From Nicotiana tabacum (taxonomy: Eukaryota; Streptophyta; Magnoliopsida; Solanales; Solanaceae): 64,000 nucleotides of DNA. The stretch spans positions 66,942,697-67,006,696 of the forward strand of contig NC_134089.1 of the NCBI RefSeq assembly GCF_000715075.1, given 5' to 3'. A program made the position numbers and the translations under genes. The notes under the pieces were generated by a model. The model had not been told where the DNA came from. It ran no database searches and was given only the letters and a program-made list of their open reading frames with translations. Shown one piece after another: positions 55,244-64,000 of the stretch; the stretch's first letter is position 1; each line of letters begins with the position of its first letter.

Positions 55244-55331
55244 AAACCAAAAACCAATTCTGAATCTAGTAATACTAACCCTCCAGGACCCAAGCAAGCT
55301 TGGGTACCTAAAAGAAAGTAATCATTATGTT

Positions 55332-57999
55332 TTGCAGGAACACCACAGAATAAGCTGCAAAGGAAAATGGTACTTAGACAACGCGTGTTCCAATCACATG
55401 ACAGGTGATAAAAACCTGTTCAATAAAGTTACAAAAATTGATGTAGGAAACGTTAAATTTGGGGATGAATCAAAGGGAAAGATAATTGGTACTGGAACAA
55501 TTCCCTTCAATAACAACTGTGACATCACTGAAGTTTATCTCGTCGATGGACTCAACTACAATCTCCTGAGCGTAAGTCAACTATGCGACTCAGTATATGA
55601 GGTAAAATTTAAGAAAATAGGTTGTGCTATTGAAGACGAGACATGTAAAACAATCCTCCCAAGCAAAAGGTATGGAAATATTTATATCCTTGATGGTTTT
55701 GAAATGATAGATGGTCATATTTGCTTAACATCTATGTCTGATGATCCATGGTTATGGCATAGGAAACTTGGTCATGCAAGCATGTATTTGATAGAAAAAT
55801 TGTCCAAACATGAGTTAGTTATTGGTCTACCCAAACTGAATTTTTCTAGAACTCATATCTATGATGCATGTCAAATAGGTAAGCAAACCAGAAACTCTTT
55901 CAAAAATAAAGATATTGTATCTACTTCTAAACCTTTGCAATTGCTTCATATGGACTTATTTGGGCCTACTAAAACTGCTAGTATAGGAGGAAAAAGATAT
56001 GCTTTTGTTATTGTTGATGATTATTCACGTTTCACTTGGGTAATTTTCTTATCTCATAAAGATGAAGCATTAAGAAATTTCAAGATTTTCTGCAAAAAGG
56101 TTGAAAGAGAAAAGGGATATCCGATTTCAACAATTTAGAGTGATCATGGAGGAGAATTTGAAAGTAGAACACTTGAAGACTTTTGTAATGATCACGGATA
56201 CACTCATAATTTCTCTGCACCATGATCACCACAACAAAATGGGGTTGTTGAGAGGAAAAATAGGACTCTCCAAGACATGGCAAGAACCATGTTACTAGAT
56301 CATTCACTGCCAAATTACTTTTGGGCAAAAGGTGTAAGTACAACATGTCACATTCTCAACCGATGTCTCATAAGGCCCATTCTGAAGAAGACTCCTTATG
56401 AACTATGGAAAGATAAACATCCTAATATCAGTTACTTTCATCCCTTCGAAAGTAAGTGTTTTATTCACAATAATGGTAAGGACAACCTTGGAAAATTCGA
56501 TCCAAGAAGTGATGAAGGTATTTTTCTGGGATACTCATTAAATAGTAGATCTTTTAGAGTCTATAATAAATGCATATTATGTGTGGAAGAATCTGTACAT
56601 GTTGTTTTTGATGAAAATAACCCCTTGGTCGAGAAAGGAATTACTGCAGGTGATCAAGATCAAGCTCAAGAAACTCAGGAGACAAGCAAATCTCAAGAGT
56701 CAACCGATAAATCTGCTACGATAGAGTCAACTAATGAAGTTAGCAGCAGTGTACCAGATCATCCAATCGAGTCGACTACTAATGTAGTGCATCTAAATGA
56801 ATGGAAAAACGAACCTTAATATCCTAAAAAATTCATCATAGGGGATCCGAATGAAGGAATGAAAACCAGGGGAGCTCTCAAAAAGAAAGCAAATTTAGCA
56901 TTAATCTCTCAAGTTGAACCAAAGAAGATATAGGAAGCTCTAAAAGATTCAAGTTGGGTACGAGCAATACAGGAAGAGTTAGATCAGTTTGGTAAAAATC
57001 AAGTGTGGAAACTGATACCCAAACCTGAAAATGTTTCTGTAATCGGAACAAAGTGGGTCTTCAAAAATAAATTGAATGAGGATGGAAAGGTCGTAAGGAA
57101 TAAAGCCAGATTAGTTGCTCAGGGATATTCACAACAGGAAGGAGACAACTATGACGAAACCTTCGCTCCAGTAGCTCGCTTGGAGTCTATACGAATTCTT
57201 TTGGCATATGCATCATTTAAGGGATTTAGGTTGTTTCAGATGGATGTCAAAAGTGCCTTTTTGAATGGATTTATTGAGGAAGAAGTATACATGAAACAAC
57301 CGCCTGGGTTTGTAGATTCAAAGTTTCCCTACCATGTATATAAGCTCACTAAGGCACTATATGGACTAAAGCAAGCTCCACGTGCATGGTATGATAGACT
57401 TAGTTCTTTTCTTATTGATCACGGCTTTCACAAGAGGTAAAGTAGACACTACCTTGTTTATAAAACGATCATCAGAAGTTAATCTAATTATTCAAATTTA
57501 TGTTGATGATATTATATTAGGTAGTGCTAACTCTCTTATGTTCAAGGAATTTTCAAATCTTATGCAAAGTGAATTCGAAATGAGCATGATGGGAGAGCTA
57601 ACATTCTTCCTTGGACTTTAAATTCAACAATTTGAAGAAGGAACCTTTATATGTCAGATCAAATACACAAAGGAACTGATTCAAAAATTTGGCATGAGCA
57701 ATGCAAAATCCATTGGCACACCAATGAGTCCTTCAATGAGTCTAGACAAAGATGAACAGGGAATCCCTGTTGATGAAACTAAGTATCGTGGAATGATTGG
57801 CTCATTATTGTATTTGACTGCAAGTCGACCAGATATTATGTTCAGTGTGTGTAAATGTGCCAGGTTTCAGTCAGCTCCTAAGGAATCTCATCTAACTGTA
57901 GCAAAGAGTATCATTCGATATTTCATTGGGACTGTCTCCCATGGATTATGGTATCCTCGCTCTAACTCCTTTAAATTAGAAGGTTTTTTAGATGCTGAC
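55332..57999 (+). pseudogene. SIRE-type pol pseudogene: protease, integrase, reverse transcriptase, RNase H start
   Basis: Protease reads WYLDNACSNHMTGD, with N in place of the usual S/T after the catalytic D. Pre-integrase and integrase follow: LWHRKLGHASMYLIEKLSKH, HMDLFGPTKTASIGGKRYAF and VVERKNRTLQDMARTM. The RT part has KARLVAQGYSQQEGDNYDET, MDVKSAFLNGFIEEEVYMKQ, ALYGLKQAPRAWYDR and YVDDII (YVDD at 57499-57510). The stop at 56136-56138 interrupts integrase before SDHGGEF. Others occur near 56226 and 56818, and a frameshift lies near 57430. RNase H stops at DAD where the Ogre/Tat element enters. Confidence 0.9.
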
Positions 58000-59220
58000 T
58001 GTTGATACCCAATTTTTTCCCTATATATATTTTTCATATGCAAAATACTTTAAAAATAGCATACGTATTCATATATAAGCATGTCCAAGTATTTTATTAT
58101 TTTTCCAATTTTTAAATCAATTTATCGCCTTATTTTATCAGAAAAAACCAATAAATATTTCTCAAATTATCATTTTTGGTAACTCATTTATTGAATACTC
58201 ATATTTATACCAAATAGCTAAGGTAATTTTTGTACATTTTTTAAAAATTTATTTAGCATTTTAAAGTTAAATTGCATATAATTGCAATTTTAGCCTATTT
58301 TAAGATTTAATTGTGTTTATAATTAAAAATTTGATTCCAATATTTTTAATTTAATATTTACATATTATTAATCGATTTAGTACCTTTAATTTATTTCCAG
58401 AAATTATTTTACTATTTTTATAAAATAAATAAGGGAAAAATGGCAATTTAAATGTTAGCCACGTTTATTTCAATTTTAGCCTTATTTGAGCCCCAAATGA
58501 ACCCAATTCCCAATCTCAATGCCCCAACCCAATTTTAATTCAAACCCACCCCTGACCCGATTAAATTCTACACGACCCAGACCCCGCTCATCCTGGCCGT
58601 TGATCTTTGAGATCAACGGCCCCTATTTTCTCTTACCTTTTTTAACCCAAACGACCACCCTAACCTTCTCATTTCTCACCTACCATCCACCTCTGAACTC
58701 TCAAACTCTCTCAAACTCTATCGAACATTCCCAAACCCTAACCGCCTCTTACCACCACCTCCACCTTGAAACCCACCGGAATCCATGGCTTCTCAGGCTA
58801 TGGGAGTCTTATACTCACCTTCTCTTTCTCCCACGCGCCTGATACCTGAAGATTCGAGGCCTGACCTCGAAGGTTTGCACACAGACCTCTGTCGATTCAA
58901 GGTTCCACGACCATCTCCTGCTTTACTCCGGCATACCATGGTGGTTTGAGCCTGATTCCGACCTCTCCGACTCAGATCGGTGACCTTTCAAAGACTATCT
59001 CACTTCTAGGGTTCTTTTAAAACCCTAACCCTTCGAGATTTTCTCCAATTTCCTTAGATCCGTTGTGTATTTGTGCTCTCCTTGAGTTTTCAAATGATTT
59101 CCCTAACTTTTCTTTCAAAAATTACTTTCAAAACCGCTTCATTTTCGATCTAGGGTTTTCTGAAAATGTTTAAGTGTTTCTCTGACTTTCTCTCCTTTGT
59201 CTTTTGTGTTTATTTGCCTC

Positions 59221-59465
59221 TAGTGTGTTCTTATGTTTCTTCTACCTTATATGTTCTTCTACTGAGTTTTTACACTCCGTTTTTGTATGTTCTTCTACAC
59301 GCCGTTCTTGTATGTTCTTTTACTGAGTTTTATATACTCCATGCTTGTATGTTCTTCTACCATGTTTTCCATACTATGCTCTCATATGCTTTTCTACTGT
59401 GTTCTTATATTTTTTGTCTTCTACTATGTTCCAGCATGTTTCTCCTACTGTATTTTCCTGCTAAG
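59221..59465 (+). repeat. Imperfect tandem repeats in the Ogre LTR, block 1
   Basis: Units of about 40 bp recur with TATGTTCTTCTACTGAGTTT or TATGTTCTTCTACACGCC as core, at least six copies with increasing divergence to the right. Confidence 0.8.
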
Positions 59466-60348
59466 TTCTTAAGTTTCCTTATTTTCCTTCTATTAAGCCC
59501 TGTTTAAGTTTCTTCTGAAAACATCTCTTAAGCATGTTTCTTTTACTGTTCCTATTAGTGTTTTTCTTTTGAGTGCTTCTACTGTGTTCCGCATGTTACT
59601 TTGCTATCATGTTTTTCTCATGAGTTTCTGTTGACGAAAGAAGCATGCAAGAGGTTTCAACTCTGAAACCCCTGAGCCTGTTTCAACTACTTGCCTTCTC
59701 ATCTCTGTACTTGATTTAATGTGGAAACCCTAGAATTTGGGGGTTCCGCCAAGCTGATTATGTAATTTGATTGAACTTAGGGTTTATTTCAAAATCCCTA
59801 ACTCTTTCAGACCATTCCTTGCTTTCATTCTGACCTTTTGCTAAACTTTTCTATATTGGATTTTCTATTGACTTTACAATGACACTTTAGTCTTCCTTCA
59901 TGCTTAACATGTTCGTATGCTCCTTATATATGATAGACTTCTCTTTAAAGTAGCTTTTGAATTTGTGATTAGTTCCTACTTCCCTCTGAATATGGGTCTA
60001 ATTGATTCCCTTTACATTATTTGCTGATTTCCCTTAAGTTAAAAACCTTTCCCATCTTCTGACTCGGTTCATTCATGCAAACTCTCAGGCTCTTTTGATT
60101 TGCTGTTTGTTAATTGATTTTCTTACCTTATTTGCACAAACCGTGTATTTCAAAAACCCTATCCTTAAATAATTTTTATCTATTCACCCCTAATTGCCTA
60201 CTTTGCACAAAGTGTTTGATTAATTTTTTTCCTTAATTGGTTTATACCCGTTTGAATTTGAATCCCTTAACTAAAGGGAGTCTTGTGTAATTGATTGATA
60301 ACCAACTCTTCAATTATTTCTTACTTTATTTCTACTTGGTTTTTACAC

Positions 60349-60355
60349 TATAAAG
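60349..60355 (+). promoter_or_regulatory. Probable TATA box of the Ogre LTR
   Basis: TATAAAG in the context TTTACACTATAAAGGGCACA stands out in the middle of the LTR, about 2.4 kb before its end. An A/C-rich segment with the direct repeat CAGACGACAGACGAC follows 30 bp downstream, where transcription could start. Confidence 0.55.
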
Positions 60356-61304
60356 GGCACAACCCTTTTCACAAACAGACGACAGACGACACAATTCACA
60401 ATCTCTTCTGAACTCTTACTCATATAATAGAACACTCTCTTCTTGTCTGCACTGAGGTTTTTACCAGACTACTACATTTTTCTCTACTTATTTCTTTGAA
60501 ACTGGTATGTCCTAATTTCAAATTTCAGCATCCCCACAATGTGTTTACTTACAGCTTTCTGCATATATGCCTACTTTACTACTTCTGCAGAGTTAAATAC
60601 TTAAACTAGCATGTTGATTCCCTTTTGCTTGTTTCTGCTATGAATCCTTATTCCCTATTTCCCTTTATGTGCTTTGAGTTACAGCTTAAGACATGGAAAT
60701 ATACAAGTTATTGTCTATGGATTGAACTTTATCCCTTAGGGTATCCTAACCTCTAAACAATGTGTTCAAGTAGGCTTATGGGTGTGCCAGCATCTCCCAT
60801 TGTTGGGTTATGTCCACTAGCCTTCTTTTTACCTCTTGCAACTCCCCATTCCCTATATCCCCATGTGTGCTGTTTCCTTTTCCCTTTCCCCCTTTCAGAA
60901 TTCTGCACATACGCTCTCTCTTAGTTCCTAAGTTCTGCCCCCTCTTGTGAGCCTTGCCTTGGGACCTTGAGTTCCCTCTAAACTTGGACACCTGAGGGCT
61001 GGCCCTTCCACACTGCACTTTGGCTTAATATGGTGATATATTTGGGTGTAAGCACTGCCCGGAGTTCTTATGAAACTCTTAGGGAACTCTGACACACCCA
61101 AGTGGGAGAAAGACTTTGAAACGTGATCTTTGGAGTTGGTTTACTTCATACTTCAGATAGGAAGTCTGAATCAGGCTCTCCTTGGTTGTAATTTTCAATT
61201 TATGATGTATTTTTCTTTATTTTATTTAGACTGTAATAACTTGTAATAACATTTGGGGATGGTTAGTGAAAAGGGAAGGGTAACCATGCATGTAAAAAGG
61301 GGTA

Positions 61305-61510
61305 GATAAATTGCCTATAGGATTCTGCATTTTTTCATATAGCTACTATGCCTATAAGATTTCTGCATTTTTTATATAACTACTATGCCTATAAGATTTC
61401 TGCATTTAGTCACCATGTCTATAAGATTTTCTGCATTCTCATTCAGTTACCATGTCTATAGGAACTTCAGCATTCTCATTTAGATACCATGACTATAGGG
61501 ACCCCACACT
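61305..61510 (+). repeat. Imperfect tandem repeats in the Ogre LTR, block 2
   Basis: Four to six units of 40-50 bp contain CTATGCCTATAAGATTTCTG or CCATGTCTATAAGATTTTCT followed by a CATTTT-type stretch. Single units (GCCTATAGG, GCCTAAAGG) continue irregularly to about 61,840. Confidence 0.8.
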
Positions 61511-62790
61511 TTCATATGCATGTAAAGTTATAGGTTCTGAAAGTCAACTACAATTAGATGTCATGCCTAAAGGGTTTCTGCATTCTTATTATGTCCAAAA
61601 GTTTTTTTTTTAAAATCAGCAACGCATAGAAAGCATGCCTATAGGAACTATCAACCCAGTCTGAAACGTTTCACTCACTTATAAGTCTAAAACTAGTAAC
61701 AACAATATCTAATGTCTGCAGAATTTATGATCTTTTGTCAAAACTCATCTTTCCTGAATAACTGACAACCTTTTTCTAAAATCAGTATACCTCTTCTTTT
61801 TTTGAAATCAATTGATATCATGCCTATAGGTTTTGTCTATCACTTAGGCAAGCCATAGGACAGTTTATGAATTGAATCAGATTTTATTAACTACAACCAG
61901 TAGGCAGGCCAGATTCAGGCTTCTTATCTGAAATATGCAATAAATCAGTCTGCCCCAACTTTAAGTTTAATCAGACCCTAATCAGTACGTGTAAGACATG
62001 CTAAACTATATGCTTTTCTTTGATTCAAGGAGGTCTTTTTGAGCCTTATTTGTTTATGTGCTTCCCCATATTTACTATATATATGTTTTTGCTTGTCGCC
62101 TTAGTATTTTTACCATTGAAACCACAAATAAACCCGACTTCTCCTCCCTTTTAGGAATAGTAGTCCCAAGTACCTCTGGGGCTAATAGGATTGGGGCGGG
62201 TAATAGCATACAATAAGTAAATGAGACCGATCTGCGCTTTAATACCTTACGGGGTGGGAAGGGTAGATATGGATATGACGACCACGCAATAATGTCACGT
62301 GTAGCCCCTCACTGAGGAGTGATTACCAGATGTTGTGTGGGGTGATCCGTATTATTAATAAACCTAGGGCCCCCCCTTTCCTCTATTTTCTTTGTTTCTT
62401 TTTAAATATTTTTTTAACCATTTCTTTTAAGAAAATCAACTCTTTTAGTTCTTTTTTCTTACTTTTGTTCATGTGTAACCATTACGTGAAAATTCCCTCT
62501 TATTTGAAGCCTTTATTTGCCTATATGTTATTTGCACTTAAGACACAACAATAGTTTGGCCGGAAACCACACTAGTGGATCCTGAGGGGTGCCTAACACC
62601 TTCCCCATGAGATAATTTCAAGCCCTTACCCAATCTCTAGTTACTCAAAACAAACCCCTCCTAGTGTCCTAATGCACTTTAATCATTAGGTGACGACTCT
62701 TCAATTCAAACCCAATTACCGAAAGGGAACGAGTTGTCCTCCCAAATGTCACAAACCCGATTTTCGCGAGAAAAAGGGGGCACGACAGCA

Positions 62791-62808
62791 TGGCGACTCT
62801 GCTGGGGA
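62791..62808 (+). other. Primer-binding site of the Ogre/Tat element
   Basis: TGGCGACTCTGCTGGGGA lies three bases after the LTR end. I know this sequence as the tRNA-complementary primer site of Ogre/Tat elements (reported as tRNA-Arg in the lineage); the tRNA itself was not compared. Confidence 0.83.
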
Positions 62809-63494
62809 CTTCTTTTAGGCTTTTACCATTTCAAGCTATTACTGTGACTTTACATTTCTTATGACTTTATTTTTTAACACCTTTAAGCATTTAATTCCCT
62901 CTCATACCGCAAAAACTAACTTGTCTCTTGTTTCTTTCCCTTATTTCTTTACTGCATTCCTTTATTACCATTTAAAATTATTGTAATTATTACTTTATGA
63001 ACGTGCAAATATGTGACAACTAATTTTAATTATTGCACAAGTATACTTTCAACATCATATTCCACTCGTGCCAAACAAATACCAAAACAACACTTATAAT
63101 GAGTGGTTGAGATCTTCCGATATTATCACCCTTTAAATCCGGCAAAGGCGTATTTGCGGTAAAACCAGTTGATCAACGACGTAGTCGACGGTTCCGTGCC
63201 TTTCCCTCTTGAGTTGTCCGCTCAAGGGTACCAGTCTAAAACCCCCATGGAAACCTTACTCTGTTTAATTGTGCATACACCATGGTCAAACCTAACCGAG
63301 TCAGTTATGTTGTCCGCATAATGACTCTTTAAGATAGCCTTGTCCAAAGTCCATCGGGTTTCCCAAAAACCCAAACGGACACTATCACGTTTTGTGCATT
63401 TATTTGGAGAACTAGATGCTTTTATGCCAATTATTGGTATTTAATAGTTGAGTCTGGTGGGGGTAAGGGCCTAACCCTTTTGTCTTGCAGAAAC
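62809..63494 (+). other. Untranslated leader of the Ogre/Tat element
   Basis: About 690 bp without a gene. It ends in a pyrimidine-rich CCCTTTTGTCTTGCAG (63475-63490), a good 3' splice-site match just before the ORF1 ATG, so leader splicing is possible. Confidence 0.55.
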
Positions 63495-64000
63495 ATGAGG
63501 CACGAAGTCCCTAGATTAGACATGGTCACAAACATCCACCCAAGGTTGCTAAGCTGGTGGGATGATCTTCATTCCAGTGATCAGACTCTTGTCCGGAAAT
63601 ACCTAGGAAATCTACCTTCCCTCCTGGAGGTCCAACCCAACAACAATATCATAGAAGCTGCTACTATGTTCTGGGATTGTGATAGGTCTGTGTTTCGCTT
63701 CGGAGAGGTTGAGATGACACCCCTGCTAGAGGAAATAGGAGGATTGGCTGGTATACCATGAGAGACCCCGGGTTTGTTAATGCCAGAAAATCGCAAGGGC
63801 AGAGGTTTTCTCAAAATGACGGGCCTAAAGAAGAATCCATACTTGACATATTTGAAGGAGTCCTACATTCCCTTTGATTATTTGTATGATAGGTACGGTC
63901 ACAACAAATCCTACCGTACTTATCCGGATGAGTTCGCCCTTACATCGTTGGGGCATATTCACCGAAGGGTCTTTGTCTTCATGTTCTGCTTCTTGGGGAT
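63495..64000 (+). pseudogene. Ogre/Tat ORF1 with plant-mobile-type domain, one in-frame stop, runs off the window
   Basis: ATG 63495 opens MRHEVPRLDMVTNIHPRLLS. The text continues with VFRFGEVEMTPLLEEIGGLA, the plant-mobile-type (aminotransferase-like) signature also seen in the older element at 36.0 kb. A single TGA (63759-63761) interrupts it; after this the same frame stays open to the window end with PENRKGRGFLKMTGLKKNP and YRTYPDEFALTSLG. ORF1 lies upstream of gag in this lineage and its role is unknown. Confidence 0.8.

Larger units (their letters stand above)
52658..57999 (+). mobile_element. Second SIRE-type Copia retrotransposon, 5' part
   Basis: It carries a 5' LTR (about 52658-53616), primer-binding site, gag with two zinc knuckles, protease, integrase, reverse transcriptase and the beginning of RNase H. 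It ends at 57999 within the RNase H motif LEGFLDADC, where an Ogre/Tat LTR begins. The 3' half is not in the window. Stops and frameshifts make it defective, but it is less decayed than the first SIRE-type element in pol. Confidence 0.88.
58000..62787 (+). repeat. 5' LTR of the Ogre/Tat element (4788 bp)
   Basis: It starts TGTTGATACCCAATTTT directly after the RNase H frame and ends GGGGGCACGACA, so it has TG..CA ends. Two tandem-repeat blocks, a TATA box, and polypyrimidine stretches lie inside. Small open frames such as 58519-58842 and 59166-59507 have no protein family motif and follow the repeats; I do not call them genes. Confidence 0.87.
58000..64000 (+). mobile_element. Ogre/Tat Gypsy retrotransposon, 5' end (continues beyond the window)
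   Basis: A 4.8-kb LTR (58000-62787) is followed by the Ogre-type primer-binding site TGGCGACTCTGCTGGGGA, an untranslated leader and ORF1 with plant-mobile-type sequence. Very long LTRs and an ORF1 upstream of gag are hallmarks of Ogre/Tat. Gag, protease and pol lie outside the window. It disrupts the second SIRE-type element at RNase H, so it is the younger of the two. The left target duplication cannot be checked. Confidence 0.9.

Noticed and set aside
59166..59507. 113-residue hydrophobic frame that looks like a membrane protein
   Set aside because: It follows the pyrimidine-rich tandem repeats of the Ogre LTR and has a second, shifted copy of the same words in another frame.

Overview
This window is plant nuclear DNA, very probably from a Solanaceae genome and perhaps Nicotiana. 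The genus is inferred from repeat types; no species marker was read. The evidence is AT-rich DNA, a multi-exon gene with GT-AG introns, Au-type and tRNA-derived SINEs, SIRE-type Copia elements, and a large Ogre/Tat Gypsy element. I see no bacterial operon, CRISPR array or rRNA gene.

One host gene is present. Positions 1-17355 (+) hold the 3' part of a RecQ-family DNA helicase gene, whose 5' end lies before the window. Fifteen exons join into one open frame of 709 residues plus stop. In order they encode the end of helicase lobe 1 (motif TATAT), helicase lobe 2, the RecQ zinc-binding region, an RQC winged helix, an HRDC domain, a WRN-type helix-turn-helix and a basic C-terminal tail. The best family match I recognise is the plant RecQ SIM/WRN-like type. 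Intron 6 is 9.7 kb because of a three-level nest: a minus-strand Copia element (TSD AGACC) holds a solo Gypsy LTR (TSD AATAT), which holds a 5'-truncated LINE. Intron 7 holds two related SINEs in opposite orientation.

From about 19 kb to the end, everything recognised is retrotransposon. From left to right: the 3' half of a minus-strand SIRE-type Copia (about 19.09-28.76 kb) split by a 3-kb solo Gypsy LTR; a minus-strand Gypsy LTR with an integrase fragment (28.76-33.44 kb), itself hit by a SINE and an RTE LINE fragment; a plus-strand Gypsy-like LTR region (33.4-35.9 kb); a degraded Ogre/Tat element (35.9-50.5 kb) carrying a complete SIRE-type element in its gag (39,750-48,883; TSD CACGA); a Gypsy LTR fragment (50.5-52.66 kb) entered by a second SIRE-type element (52.66-58.0 kb); and that element's RNase H entered by a second Ogre/Tat element (58,000 to the end) with a 4.8-kb LTR, primer-binding site and start of ORF1.

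None of the elements looks autonomous: all gag/pol frames carry stops, frameshifts or deletions. The best preserved retroelement frame is the extra ORF downstream of pol in the complete SIRE-type element (45,333-47,309), with only two in-frame stops in 659 codons. I found no new defence, metabolic or regulatory system. The most distinctive signals are the dated nesting series, an inverted integrase segment inside the intron Copia, a recurrent near-palindrome GAACCTGGTTC in SIRE-type elements, and the preserved extra ORF.
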